DNA of 64,000 nt from Brucella pseudogrignonensis (GCF_032190615.1 NZ_JAVLAT010000001.1:1620501-1684500), one strand, 5' to 3'. Shown: positions 45,204 through 55,068, counted from the first letter of the stretch. Notes: a model not told the origin generated them from the letters alone. Program-made: numbers and translations.

Positions 45204-48200
45204 GTGAGCAATCCTAATTCGAATCCCGGAAATCAAGGCGGATCGACTGCACTTTTTATTCGACGTCCTGTTTTTGCTTTCGTCATCAACGTTTTGATTA
45301 TCGTCGCAGGCCTTGCTGCCTTCACTGGCGTCGATATTCGCGAGTTGCCGGATGTTGATCGTCCGGTTATAACGATCAGTACCGATTTCAAGGGCGCGTC
45401 AGCTGAAACGATCGACCGGCAGCTGACACAGGTGCTGGAGAATGCCGTTGCACGCGTTTCAGGCGTGAAGTCGATTTCTTCTTCATCCTCGTTTGAACGC
45501 AGCCGTGTCACTGTTGAATTCAATGACGGCGTCGATCTCAACGTCGCCGCTGCGGACATGCGCGATGCAATTTCACGCGTCACCAACAATCTGCCGGACG
45601 AGGCCGATCCATCGCGCATCATCAAGGCTGACTCCAACGCCGATCCGGTGATGCGCCTCGCCGTGACGTCTGACACGATGGCTGTCGATGACATGACGGT
45701 GTTGGTGGAAGATCAGATCGAGGATGTGCTTTCGGCAGTGCCAGGCGTAGCCGATGTTCAGATCAACGGTGACCGCGATAAGATTTTCCGTATCGATATC
45801 GATCAGGCGCGCCTCGCAAGCTATGGTCTGACCATTGCCGATATCTCCAGCGCTCTTTCGTCAATGGGGCTTGATGCGCCTGCTGGTTCGTTGCGCAGTT
45901 CCGATCAGTCGATTGTTGTGCGTGCAACGGCCAATCTTGAGCGGCCCGAAGACTTTGAAAATGTCTATATTAAAGGCCGTACGCAAATTCGCGATGTGGC
46001 AACTGTAACGCTTGGGCCTGATATCGAAAGCTCTGCCGTGCGCTCCAATGGCAAGACAGCAATCGGGCTTGGCATTGTGCGTCAGGCCCAATCGAACACA
46101 CTCGACATTTCCGACGGCGTTCGTGCGGCGGTTGCCAATCTTCAGGCCACTTTGCCGGCAGGGGTGAGCGTCACCGTGACCAGTGATGACGCAAACTTTA
46201 TTAAGGGCGCTATCCATGAAGTGGAAATTGCGCTGATCGCTTCTGTGGTCATCGTCGTCGTTATCATCTTCATGTTTCTGTGGGATATCCGCGCAACACT
46301 TATCCCCGCATTGGCGATGCCGGTGGCCCTGATTGGTACGATTGCCGCCATTTATCTCAGCGGCTTCTCGGTCAATATTCTCACACTTCTGGCGCTTGTG
46401 CTGGCAACAGGCCTCGTGGTGGACGACGCCATTGTTGTGCTCGAAAACATTGTACGACGGCGCAATCAGGGCATGGGGCCACGCGCGGCTGCCGTGCTTG
46501 GCACGCAGGAGGTGTTCTTTGCGGTGGTCGCAACCACCCTAACCCTTGTGGCGGTTTTCGTGCCGATCTCGTTCCTGCCGGGGCAGGCGGGGGGGCTATT
46601 CCGTGAATTCGGTTTTGTGCTGGCGATTGCCATCCTGCTGTCATCGATTGTGGCATTGACGCTGTGCCCAATGCTTGCGTCGCGCTTTTTGAAAGAAGGC
46701 AGTGAAGCTGGAGAACATGGTCACGGACCGAAATTTCTGCGGCGGATCGGCGGCGGTCTGGCAAGTTTCTATCGAAGGAGCCTTCATGCCTGTCTTTCAG
46801 CGCCGTTCATTGTCGTGCTTGCAGCTGTCCTTTTTGCCGGCGCATCTTATATCGGCTTCGGACAACTCAGGCAGGAACTGACACCAACGGAGGACCGTGC
46901 GGTTGCTCTTCTGCGTATCAATGGCCCGCAAGGGATAAGTGTCGAATTTCTTCAGTCGCAGATCGACAAGATCGAGGAACAGCTTCAGCCTCTGCGTGAG
47001 AGTGGCGAAATCCTGACCACCTACGGCATTGCAGGTGCTGGCGGTTCTTCCAACAATGGCTTCATGGTGCTGACTTTGGCGCCTTGGAAAGAGCGCAGCC
47101 GGTCACAGCAGGAAATCATGGCGGATATTAATGCCCGTCTGCGCAACATTACAGCGGTTCGCATTTTCACGGCACAGCCCAACAGCCTCGGTATCCGCGG
47201 TGCTGGTAACGGTTTGCAATTTGCCATCGTTGGCAATGACTATGCAAAGATCGGACCAGCTGCCAATGCCCTTATTGCGGCTCTTGAAAAAGATCCGCGT
47301 TTCGTGCAGCCACGTTTGACGGTGGAGCCGACCCAGCCGCAGCTTTCTGTCGAAATCAACCGTGAACGCGCATCCGATCTCGGTATCGATATCACCGGGC
47401 TTGCCAATGCGGTGCAGTCCGTTCTCGACGGTCGCAAGATCGGCTCGGTCTATGTGGGCGACAGAAGTTTTGATGTGAAGCTTGTTTCCACCACCAATCC
47501 GATCAACGATCCGACTGATCTTGAAAACGTCTTCCTCAAGACGGGCGACGGTCGTTACGTACCGATGTCGTCTATTGCTACCGTGGTTGAAAAGGCTGTG
47601 CCGCCGCAGTTAAACCGGGAAGAACGCCAGCGCTCTGTTGCAATCACAACGGATCTTCGCAGCGATTTTGCGCTGGGCGATGCCTTCGCTGCGGTAAAGG
47701 AAATCGCAGCACCATTGCTTCCACCGGGCAGTCATATCATCCCGCTTGCAGAAGCGTCGACGCTTAGTGAAACTTCCAGCGGTATCGCGCTTGTCTTCGG
47801 CTTTGCGGTCATCATCATTTTGCTTGTGCTTGCTGCCCAGTTTGAAAGCTTCATCAGTGCGCTGATTGTTATGGCGACAGTGCCTTTGGGTCTTGGCTGC
47901 GCGGTGTTTGCGATGATCCTCACCGGCACAAGCCTCAACGTCTATAGCCAGATCGGCCTTGTGCTGCTGGTGGGCATCATGGCCAAGAATGGTATTCTGA
48001 TCGTCGAATTTGCTGATCAGCTGCGCGACAAGGGTATGAATGTTCGTCAGGCGATCGAAGAAGCGGCCAATATCCGGCTGCGTCCGGTTTGCATGACGAT
48101 GATCTGTTCGGTTCTGGGTGGGGTGCCGCTGGTGCTGGCAAGCGGTGCGGGTGCCGAAGCGCGTGTGTCTCTGGGCTGGGTTATTGTTGGCGGTCTTGGA

Positions 48201-48341
48201 CTTGCAACAATTGCCACGCTGTTTGTAACACCGGTCGCCTATCTTTTGCTCGGACGCTTCACCAAGCCAAAAATTGAAGAAGAAGCGCGGCTGGAACGTG
48301 AACTGGTCAGGGCGGTCGCTCTGGAAGAGAAGCTGAAATAA
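45204..48341 (+). CDS. RND (HAE1-type) efflux transporter
   Basis: A 1045-residue inner-membrane proton antiporter. TM1 near 20-40 follows FIRRPVFAFVINVLI. Two large periplasmic loops and 12 TM helices are expected, and GLVVDDAIVVLENIVRR carries the proton-relay aspartates of TM4. The GTG start at 45204 has GAGGA 6 nt upstream. No outer-membrane channel gene is adjacent, so a shared TolC-type channel elsewhere is likely. The family includes Brucella Bep pumps, but I cannot assign which. Confidence 0.93.
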   Translation: MSNPNSNPGNQGGSTALFIRRPVFAFVINVLIIVAGLAAFTGVDIRELPDVDRPVITISTDFKGASAETIDRQLTQVLENAVARVSGVKSISSSSSFERSRVTVEFNDGVDLNVAAADMRDAISRVTNNLPDEADPSRIIKADSNADPVMRLAVTSDTMAVDDMTVLVEDQIEDVLSAVPGVADVQINGDRDKIFRIDIDQARLASYGLTIADISSALSSMGLDAPAGSLRSSDQSIVVRATANLERPEDFENVYIKGRTQIRDVATVTLGPDIESSAVRSNGKTAIGLGIVRQAQSNTLDISDGVRAAVANLQATLPAGVSVTVTSDDANFIKGAIHEVEIALIASVVIVVVIIFMFLWDIRATLIPALAMPVALIGTIAAIYLSGFSVNILTLLALVLATGLVVDDAIVVLENIVRRRNQGMGPRAAAVLGTQEVFFAVVATTLTLVAVFVPISFLPGQAGGLFREFGFVLAIAILLSSIVALTLCPMLASRFLKEGSEAGEHGHGPKFLRRIGGGLASFYRRSLHACLSAPFIVVLAAVLFAGASYIGFGQLRQELTPTEDRAVALLRINGPQGISVEFLQSQIDKIEEQLQPLRESGEILTTYGIAGAGGSSNNGFMVLTLAPWKERSRSQQEIMADINARLRNITAVRIFTAQPNSLGIRGAGNGLQFAIVGNDYAKIGPAANALIAALEKDPRFVQPRLTVEPTQPQLSVEINRERASDLGIDITGLANAVQSVLDGRKIGSVYVGDRSFDVKLVSTTNPINDPTDLENVFLKTGDGRYVPMSSIATVVEKAVPPQLNREERQRSVAITTDLRSDFALGDAFAAVKEIAAPLLPPGSHIIPLAEASTLSETSSGIALVFGFAVIIILLVLAAQFESFISALIVMATVPLGLGCAVFAMILTGTSLNVYSQIGLVLLVGIMAKNGILIVEFADQLRDKGMNVRQAIEEAANIRLRPVCMTMICSVLGGVPLVLASGAGAEARVSLGWVIVGGLGLATIATLFVTPVAYLLLGRFTKPKIEEEARLERELVRAVALEEKLK

Positions 48342-48357
48342 ACAAAGACCCAGAAGA

Positions 48358-48390
48358 AAGGGGGCCCGGAAGAAATCCCGGGCCCTTTTT
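48358..48390. terminator. Bidirectional rho-independent terminator
   Basis: The stem GGGCCCGG...CCGGGCCC (48362-48369 with 48378-48385) is flanked by AAAG and TTTTT, between the convergent RND and binding-protein genes. Confidence 0.9.
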
Positions 48391-48402
48391 CTGCGTTTGT
48401 TT

Positions 48403-49401
48403 TTACTTTTTCATCGCGTCGGTGACCTTTGCGGTCCATGCGCCTTCCGGTTTCTTGGTGATAACGGGATCAGAACCGCCACCAAGCAAAGTTTCGACGG
48501 TGCGGTCGGCGGCTGCCACATCCAGCGTTCCGTCCGATCCGTCGATCAGCTTGGCGATTTCCTTGACCATGCGCTCCTGAACTTCCTGTGTCTGCGCGCC
48601 GGAAGAATCATTTTCGAGGATGATCTCGGCGGCCTCATCAGGATGTTCTGATGCATATTGCCAGCCCTTCATCGAGGCGCGGACAAAGCGAGCCAGCTTG
48701 TCAACCATAGCCGGATCTTCAAGGCTCTTATCCAGCACATAAAGCCCGTCTTCAAGCGTGGCGACGCCCTGTTCTTCATAAGGGAACACGACGAGTTGAT
48801 CGGCCGGAATACCGGCGTCGATCACCTGCCAATATTCATTATAGGTCATGGTCGAAATACAATCGGCCTGTTTCTGGATCAACGGGTCAACGTTGAAACC
48901 CTGCTTCAATACAGTCACACCGTCAGCGCCACCTGTGGTGGGAATATTGAGATGGCTCATCCATGACAGGAACGGATATTCATTTCCGCCGAACCAGACA
49001 CCCAATGTGCGTCCTTTAAAGTCTTCCGGCTTAGTAATGCCGGTCTCCTTGCGGCAAGTCAGCATCATGCCGGATTTCTTGAATGGCTGCGCGATATTGA
49101 CGAGTGGCACACCTTTTTCGCGCGTGGCGAGGGCGGACGGCATCCAGTCCACCACCACGTCAGCGCCACCACCGGCAATCACTTGGGGTGGAGCCACGTC
49201 CGGTCCGCCTGGCTTGATCTCCACATCGAGATCTTCTTCTTCGTAAAAGCCCTTATCGTTGGCGACATAATAGCCAGCAAACTGTCCCTGCGTCACCCAT
49301 TTAAGCTGCAAGGTCAGCTTGTCAGCTGCCATTGCCGAGCTGCTCATGAGTGCGAGCGCCAATCCGGCTGTTCCAAGGCATAATGATAGTGCCTTCTTCA
49401 T
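48403..49401 (-). CDS. ABC substrate-binding protein, NMT1/THI5-like
   Basis: A 332-residue periplasmic protein with a Sec signal (MKKALSLCLGTAGLALALMS, cut after AMA about residue 25). KLTLQLKWVTQGQFAGYYVA at the mature N-terminus is the NMT1/THI5 hallmark, a family binding pyrimidines, aromatic sulfonates and thiamine precursors. With the hydantoinase and carbamoylase genes in the same operon, the ligand is probably a pyrimidine base, dihydropyrimidine or hydantoin. It is last in the operon, after a repeat hairpin. Confidence 0.85.
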   Translation of the reverse strand: MKKALSLCLGTAGLALALMSSSAMAADKLTLQLKWVTQGQFAGYYVANDKGFYEEEDLDVEIKPGGPDVAPPQVIAGGGADVVVDWMPSALATREKGVPLVNIAQPFKKSGMMLTCRKETGITKPEDFKGRTLGVWFGGNEYPFLSWMSHLNIPTTGGADGVTVLKQGFNVDPLIQKQADCISTMTYNEYWQVIDAGIPADQLVVFPYEEQGVATLEDGLYVLDKSLEDPAMVDKLARFVRASMKGWQYASEHPDEAAEIILENDSSGAQTQEVQERMVKEIAKLIDGSDGTLDVAAADRTVETLLGGGSDPVITKKPEGAWTAKVTDAMKK

Positions 49402-49430
49402 TTCAGTTCTCCTCTGGTTCTTTTTATTCC

Positions 49431-49473
49431 GCGCATTTTACCCGAAATTGGCTTTGCAATTTTCGGAATGCGC
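49431..49473. repeat. Short intergenic hairpin repeat GCGCATT...AATGCGC
   Basis: GCGCATT...CCGAAAATT-type arms: GCGCATTTTACCCGAAA on the left, TTTTCGGAATGCGC on the right. It is a variant of the dispersed repeat and lies between the permease and binding-protein genes of one operon, where it may set their transcript ratio. Confidence 0.7.
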
Positions 49474-49507
49474 TTTGGTCTGCATTATTCTTGCAGATGC
49501 CAAATCG

Positions 49508-50374
49508 TCAGGCTGATGCCCTCCTGTATGAAGGGTGCCAGAATGTCATCTTGCGCTCGATCAGCGCGATCAGCCCATAAGAGAGCGACCCCGCGAGAGC
49601 GGCTACAAAGATTTCGGCCCAGACCATATCCACATTCATACGCCCGATTTCAGCCGATATGCGGAAGCCCATGCCAACAATCGGCGTGCCGAAGAACTCG
49701 GCAACAATCGCCCCGATCAGCGCCAGTGTGGAATTGATCTTGAGTGCATTGAAGATGAAAGGCATGGCCGCCGGCAGGCGCAGCTTGATCAGCGTCTGCC
49801 AATAATTCGAGCCATAGCTCTGCATGAGATCACGTTCCATTGCCCCGCTTGCAGCAAGCCCCGCCACCGTATTCACCAGCATCGGGAAGAAGGTCATGAT
49901 GATCACAACCGCTGCCTTCGACTGCCAGTCAAAGCCAAACCACATGACCATAATGGGCGCCACGCCCACAATGGGGAGGGCGGCGGCCAGATTGCCCAAC
50001 GGCAACAAGCCTTTGCGCAGGAAGGGAATCCGATCCGCAATGATTGCCGTGATGAAGCCCAGGCCGCAGCCGGCTACATAACCGATGATGACGGCTTTCA
50101 AGAAAGTCTGCTGGAAGTCGGCCCAAAGGATCGGCACGGATGAGCTTATTCGCGCACCAATGATTGATGGCGCGGGTAAAAGCACGGACGGAACCTCAAA
50201 AATCCGCACGGCCACTTCCCACAACACCAGCATGGCAATCCCAAACAGGGCAGGCACCGCAATATCGATCAGCTTTTGGCCTTGCGCATTGCGGATTTTC
50301 ACACTCGCCAACCCCTGTACGACAAACCACGACACAGCAATCAGAGCGAAAATGATAGCAATATTGATGATCAT
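49508..50374 (-). CDS. ABC transporter permease (SsuC/TauC type)
   Basis: A 288-residue permease with about six helices. The domain starts near VLWEVAVRIFEVPSVLLPAP, and the EAA-like loop is SYGSNYWQTLIKLRLPAAMP. Its start overlaps the stop of the preceding permease gene (ATGA). Two different permeases suggest a heterodimeric channel. Confidence 0.9.
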   Translation of the reverse strand: MIINIAIIFALIAVSWFVVQGLASVKIRNAQGQKLIDIAVPALFGIAMLVLWEVAVRIFEVPSVLLPAPSIIGARISSSVPILWADFQQTFLKAVIIGYVAGCGLGFITAIIADRIPFLRKGLLPLGNLAAALPIVGVAPIMVMWFGFDWQSKAAVVIIMTFFPMLVNTVAGLAASGAMERDLMQSYGSNYWQTLIKLRLPAAMPFIFNALKINSTLALIGAIVAEFFGTPIVGMGFRISAEIGRMNVDMVWAEIFVAALAGSLSYGLIALIERKMTFWHPSYRRASA

Positions 50375-51264
50375 GATGCCGCCTTTTCCGGCTTGATGCC
50401 CATGCGTCGCTTGGCCATTGTGGCCGCAATCCCGACCAGCCCGACAAGAATGGATGCCATGAAGGCTGCAAGCACCAGTGCGGCCCAGATTTGCACCGTC
50501 TGCCCGTAATAGGACCCGGCCAGCAAGCGCGCACCAAGACCTGCAACTGCACCCGTCGGCAATTCGCCAACGATGGCACCGACAAGGCTGATCGCAACGG
50601 CAATTTGCATCGAGGTGAACAGAAACGGCATCGAAGCGGGCCAGCGCAATTTCCAGAACACCTGATTTTTCGAGGCATTATAGGTGCGCATCAGGTCGAG
50701 ATGCATCACATCAGGCGAGCGCAGGCCTTTGACCATGCCCACGGCAACCGGGAAAAACGACAGATAGGTGGAAATGACCGCTTTCGGGAAGAGCCCGGAA
50801 ATACCAATCGCATTCAGCACCACGATAATCATCGGAGCGATTGCCAGAATGGGAATGGTCTGCGAGGTGATGATCCACGGCATCAGGCTTTTATCAAGCG
50901 TTGTCGAATGCACGATCCCAACCGCCAGCAACACACCAAGCGTCGAGCCAAGGACAAAGCCAAGCAAGGTTGATGAAAGCGTCACCCAGCCATGATAGAC
51001 GAGGCTGCGTTTGGAACTGGGCTTGACGACAAAGACTGTTTTCCAAAGCTCATTTGCCACCTGATGCGGCGCGGGCAGCACCGGGCGATCCTGCTGCATT
51101 GTGTTGGCCACAAGCGTTGAAAACCCGATTTCGGTTCCGGCACGTTGCGCCTGATCACGCTCAAACGGTGCATTGAGGTAGACCGCAAAAGCATACCAGA
51201 GCGCAATCATAACCACCAGAACGGTGGCAACCGGCAAAAACTTGTCGCGAAAAAAAGCCATCAT
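50371..51264 (-). CDS. ABC transporter permease (SsuC/TauC type)
   Basis: A 297-residue permease. It has one N-terminal helix (VATVLVVMIALWYAFAVYL), a periplasmic segment and then the transport helices. The EAA loop is TYNASKNQVFWKLRWPASMP. Thirty bases after the ATPase gene and overlapping the next permease. Confidence 0.9.
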   Translation of the reverse strand: MMAFFRDKFLPVATVLVVMIALWYAFAVYLNAPFERDQAQRAGTEIGFSTLVANTMQQDRPVLPAPHQVANELWKTVFVVKPSSKRSLVYHGWVTLSSTLLGFVLGSTLGVLLAVGIVHSTTLDKSLMPWIITSQTIPILAIAPMIIVVLNAIGISGLFPKAVISTYLSFFPVAVGMVKGLRSPDVMHLDLMRTYNASKNQVFWKLRWPASMPFLFTSMQIAVAISLVGAIVGELPTGAVAGLGARLLAGSYYGQTVQIWAALVLAAFMASILVGLVGIAATMAKRRMGIKPEKAAS

Positions 51265-51294
51265 GACAGGCTTCCTTCAACAGGTAATTTCGGG

Positions 51295-52149
51295 TCATTC
51301 GTCATGCGCGTGCCCCAGCCGAAGCCCTTCGCGCACACGATGGGCGATTTTGAGAAATGCTTCCGTCTCACGGATATCCAGCGTGCGATCTGGTCCGAGA
51401 TCGCAGTCGATGACTTCATGAATGCGGCCCGGACGCGGACTCATCACCACGATCTTGGTCGACAAAAACACCGCTTCGGGAATGGAGTGCGTTACGAAAA
51501 TCACGGTCTTCTGCGTTGCTGCCCAAAGCTTCAAAAGCTGTTCGTTGAGATGGTCGCGCACGATCTCATCCAGTGCGCCGAACGGTTCGTCCATCAGCAG
51601 CATGTCAGGGTCAAACGACAGCGCACGCGCAATCGATGCGCGTTGCTGCATCCCGCCGGAAAGCTGCCATGGAAATTTCTTGCCAAAGCCGGAAAGGTTC
51701 ACCAGCGCCAGATTTTTCTCAATCCGGGCTTTTCGCTCGGCTTTTGAATGGCCCATAATTTCAAGCGGCAGGCTGATATTGTCTTCAATCGTGCGCCACG
51801 GAAACAATGCCGCTGCCTGAAACACATAGCCGTAAGAGCGGTCCAGCCGCGCCTGTTCCGGTGTCTTGCCGTTGACGGTTACAGAGCCGGACGTGGGCTG
51901 TTCAAGATCAGCCACGACACGCATCAAGGTGGTTTTGCCGCAACCAGACGGCCCAATAAAAGAAACAAACTCGCCACGTTGAATCGCGAGATTGATGTCG
52001 GACAGGGCGTGAACCGGGCCGTCATTGGTTTCAAAAACCAATGACAGGTCCTTAATGTCGATGACTGTTTCTGCAGTCTTCAGGCCCCTTTCCGGGGCAA
52101 CGCTGTTTTCTGAATTCATGCGCATTTCCCGAAATTGAGCCAGAGCCAT
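51295..52149 (-). CDS. ABC transporter ATPase (SsuB/TauB type)
   Basis: A 284-residue ATPase. Walker A is GPSGCGKTT (about residue 68), the signature LSGGMQQR is near 163, Walker B LLMDEPFGALDE follows and the switch His is in VTHSIPEA. The Q-loop lies in YVFQAAALFPW. The ATG at 52149 follows the hydantoinase stop by 3 bp; ATGs at codons 9 and 11 are alternatives. Confidence 0.92.
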   Translation of the reverse strand: MALAQFREMRMNSENSVAPERGLKTAETVIDIKDLSLVFETNDGPVHALSDINLAIQRGEFVSFIGPSGCGKTTLMRVVADLEQPTSGSVTVNGKTPEQARLDRSYGYVFQAAALFPWRTIEDNISLPLEIMGHSKAERKARIEKNLALVNLSGFGKKFPWQLSGGMQQRASIARALSFDPDMLLMDEPFGALDEIVRDHLNEQLLKLWAATQKTVIFVTHSIPEAVFLSTKIVVMSPRPGRIHEVIDCDLGPDRTLDIRETEAFLKIAHRVREGLRLGHAHDE

Positions 52150-52152
52150 GGT

Positions 52153-53622
52153 TCAGACCCCTATCGGCATATGTTCGGCGCTGCGTTCCACCTTGCGGGG
52201 TGCTACGATTTCTTTCCACTGCGACAGCGCCTTGTTGGCAGCGCCATTCGGTTCACGTTCGACAAAGCGTCCGTCGCCCGGCTGTGCCGTCACATGGCCA
52301 TTGTCAAAGGCAAGACGTCCGCGCGAGAATGTCTTGACCGGCAGGCCTTTCAGCTCAAAACCTTCAAACACATTGTAATCAATGGAAGAATGCTGCGTCT
52401 TGGCAGAAACCTTTTTGGTCGCCTCCGGGTCCCATATGATGAGATCAGCATCGGCACCCGGCAGGATCGCTCCCTTCTGCGGATAGATATTGAGAATTTT
52501 TGCAATATTGGTCGAAGTCACGGCCACGAACTCGTTTGGCGTCAGACGTCCGGTGCGAACGCCGCGCGTCCAGAGCACGGGCAACCGTTCTTCAAGGCCG
52601 CCGGTGCCGTTCGGGATCTTGGTGAAATTGCCAATGCCATGACGCTTCTGCTCCGAGGTGAAGGCGCAGTGATCGGTTGCAACGCATTGCAGGCTTCCGG
52701 CGGCCAGTCCGGCCCACAGGCTGTCCTGGTTGATCTTGTCGCGGAATGGCGGCGACATCACGCGGCGTGCAGCATAGTCCCAATCGCGATTGTGATATTC
52801 GCTTTCATCAAGCGTCAAATGCTGGATCAGCGGCTCGCCATAAACCCGCATCCCTTTCTGGCGTGCGCGGCGGATGGCTTCATGCGCCTGCTCGCAGGAT
52901 GTGTGCACCACATAAAGCGGCACGCCGGCCTGATCGGCAATCATGATGGCGCGGTTGGTCGCTTCGCCTTCGACTTCCGGCGGGCGTGAATAAGCGTGCG
53001 CCTCCGGTCCGTCATTGCCAGCGGCGAGAAGCTTTGCCTGCAATTGCGCAACAATATCGCCGTTTTCCGCGTGAACCAGCGGGATGGCACCCAGCTCCGC
53101 ACAGCGCTGGAATGATGCGAACATCTCGTCATCATTGACCATCAATGCGCCCTTATAGGCCATGAAGTGCTTGAATGTATTGATGCCCCGCTTCACCACT
53201 TCCGGCATTTCGTTGAAAGCGCGTTCGCTCCAGCCGGTGATCGCCATGTGGAATGAATAATCGGTGCGGGCCTTGCCTGCCTTCTGGAACCATTCCTGCA
53301 ATGCATCGAGCAGATTGCCTTCCGGTCCCGGCAGTACGAAATCGACCACCATGGTTGTGCCGCCAGCGAGCGCTGCTGCGGTGCCGGTATCGAAATCGTC
53401 AGACGAATAGGTGCCCATGAAAGGCATCTGCAAATGCGTATGCGGATCAATGCCGCCGGGCATGATGTAACAACCCGAAGCATCAATCGTTTCATTGCCG
53501 GTCAGATTATCGCCCACGGCAACAATCTTCTCGCCTTCGATAAGAACGTCGGCTTTGAAGGTGCGGTCAGCCGTAATTACGGTGCCGCCTTTGATGACCT
53601 TACTTGCCCCAGAACTAACCAT
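52153..53622 (-). CDS. Dihydropyrimidinase (D-hydantoinase)
   Basis: A 489-residue cyclic amidohydrolase opening dihydrouracil or 5-substituted hydantoins to N-carbamoyl acids. The metal motif GGIDPHTHLQMPFMG, carboxylated Lys region FMAYKGALMV, VHAENGD, YVVHTSCEQA and CVATDHCAF carry the ligands. AAAGGGGAAC precedes the ATG at 53622. Second enzyme of the reductive pyrimidine pathway. The NADPH-dependent first enzyme (PydA-type) is not in the window. Confidence 0.93.
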   Translation of the reverse strand: MVSSGASKVIKGGTVITADRTFKADVLIEGEKIVAVGDNLTGNETIDASGCYIMPGGIDPHTHLQMPFMGTYSSDDFDTGTAAALAGGTTMVVDFVLPGPEGNLLDALQEWFQKAGKARTDYSFHMAITGWSERAFNEMPEVVKRGINTFKHFMAYKGALMVNDDEMFASFQRCAELGAIPLVHAENGDIVAQLQAKLLAAGNDGPEAHAYSRPPEVEGEATNRAIMIADQAGVPLYVVHTSCEQAHEAIRRARQKGMRVYGEPLIQHLTLDESEYHNRDWDYAARRVMSPPFRDKINQDSLWAGLAAGSLQCVATDHCAFTSEQKRHGIGNFTKIPNGTGGLEERLPVLWTRGVRTGRLTPNEFVAVTSTNIAKILNIYPQKGAILPGADADLIIWDPEATKKVSAKTQHSSIDYNVFEGFELKGLPVKTFSRGRLAFDNGHVTAQPGDGRFVEREPNGAANKALSQWKEIVAPRKVERSAEHMPIGV

Positions 53623-53682
53623 GTTCGCGTTCCCCTTTTTGGTTTTGTTTCGAACATTCAGCAGCATTGGATGGGCTGGAAA

Positions 53683-54930
53683 TTAACTCACAATTTCAGC
53701 ACTCTCCAATACGGCATGAAGCAGCACATCAGCGCCAGCCGATGCCCACTCCTTTGAGATTTCTTCGTCTTCGTTGTGGCTGAGACCATCGACGCATGGA
53801 CACATGACCATCGCCGTTGGTGCTACCCGATTGATCCAGCAGGCGTCGTGACCGGCACCGGAAACAATGTTGCGATGGCTGTAACCAAGCCGCTCGGCTG
53901 CATTGCGAATGGCTGTGACGCAGCCGTCATCGAAAGTGACAGGGTCAAAATGACCGGCCACTTCAATCTCAATCCCGATGCCAAGGTCTTCCGCGATCTT
54001 TGGCGCTTCCGTTTCAAAGCGCGCTTTCATGGCATCGAGTGTTTTCTGATCTGGCGAACGGAAATCGACGGTAAAGACGATTTGGCCCGGCAGAACATTG
54101 CGAGAGTTCGGCGAAACTTCAATATGGCCCACGCCACCGACCGCATCCGGCTGATAGTCCATCGCAATTTCATTGACGAGTTGCAGAAGCTTGCCCAAGC
54201 CAAGGCTTGCATTTTTGCGCATCTTCATCGGTGTGGAGCCGGTATGCGCCTCCTTGCCGGTCAATGTGACCTGCAACCACCACAGGCCCTGCCCATGGGT
54301 GACAACGCCAATATCCTTGTTTTCAATCTCCAGGATCGGGCCTTGTTCGATGTGCAACTCAAACATCGAATGAATTTTGCGCTTGCCGACCGGCTCGTCG
54401 CCCTTCCAGCCAATACGCTCCAGCTCATCGATGAATTTCTTGCCTTTGGCGTCGGTACGCGCATAGGCCCAGTCTTGCTCAAGCTCTCCCGCAAAAACGC
54501 CGGAAGCAAGCATAGCAGGCGCAAAGCGTGTGCCTTCTTCATTGGTCCAGTTGACCACCACAATCGGGCGTTTTGTCTTGATATTTGTGTCGTTCAATGT
54601 GCGCATGACTTCAAGTCCGCCCAGCACACCAAGCACCCCGTCATATTTGCCGCCTGTCGGCTGCGTGTCGAGATGGCTGCCCATATAGACCGGATCAGCA
54701 TCGGCGTCTTCGCCGGGGCGAAGAAAGAACATATTGCCCATCGTGTCGACGGTCATCGACAACCCGGCCTGTTCGCACCATTTCTGAAAAAGCTGGCGAC
54801 CTTCGGCATCTTCATCGGTCAGCGTCTGTCGGTTATTGCCACCGCGCAGTCCGGGGCCAATCTTGGCCATATCCATCAGGCTGTCCCACAGCCTGTCGCC
54901 ATTAACCTTGAGATTGCTGCTGAGCGCCAT
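53683..54930 (-). CDS. N-carbamoyl-amino-acid/beta-ureidopropionase amidohydrolase (M20 family)
   Basis: A 415-residue zinc hydrolase of the HyuC/AllC/beta-alanine synthase type. Metal ligands are in MGSHLDTQPTGGKYDG, NWTNEEGTRFAPA, ELHIEQGPILE and GAGHDACW. GGAGG precedes the ATG at 54930. As the first gene of the operon with dihydropyrimidinase next, it most likely converts N-carbamoyl-beta-alanine to beta-alanine, CO2 and ammonia. Allantoate amidohydrolase is an alternative, but no purine genes are near. Confidence 0.88.
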   Translation of the reverse strand: MALSSNLKVNGDRLWDSLMDMAKIGPGLRGGNNRQTLTDEDAEGRQLFQKWCEQAGLSMTVDTMGNMFFLRPGEDADADPVYMGSHLDTQPTGGKYDGVLGVLGGLEVMRTLNDTNIKTKRPIVVVNWTNEEGTRFAPAMLASGVFAGELEQDWAYARTDAKGKKFIDELERIGWKGDEPVGKRKIHSMFELHIEQGPILEIENKDIGVVTHGQGLWWLQVTLTGKEAHTGSTPMKMRKNASLGLGKLLQLVNEIAMDYQPDAVGGVGHIEVSPNSRNVLPGQIVFTVDFRSPDQKTLDAMKARFETEAPKIAEDLGIGIEIEVAGHFDPVTFDDGCVTAIRNAAERLGYSHRNIVSGAGHDACWINRVAPTAMVMCPCVDGLSHNEDEEISKEWASAGADVLLHAVLESAEIVS

Positions 54931-55068
54931 ATTGCTCTGCCTCCAGATTTCAAGCATGCAATAACAGTGGCATTGCTGCCAGCGCCTCACATGTTATGTT
55001 GTTCCCGCGACCCGGCTCTTTGGCCTCAATCTTCTTGCCCTCAATCTTGATGCGATGATTGCAAAAAC

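Noticed and set aside
48403..49401. Binding protein as a thiamine-precursor (ThiY) transporter component
   Set aside because: The fold family allows it, but no TPP riboswitch precedes the operon and the co-transcribed enzymes are for pyrimidine or hydantoin breakdown.
53776..55050. Plus-strand open frame of 424 codons opposite the carbamoylase gene
   Set aside because: The minus-strand protein has all M20 metal ligands. The opposite frame is a codon-bias artefact and would also run across the regulator's operator region.
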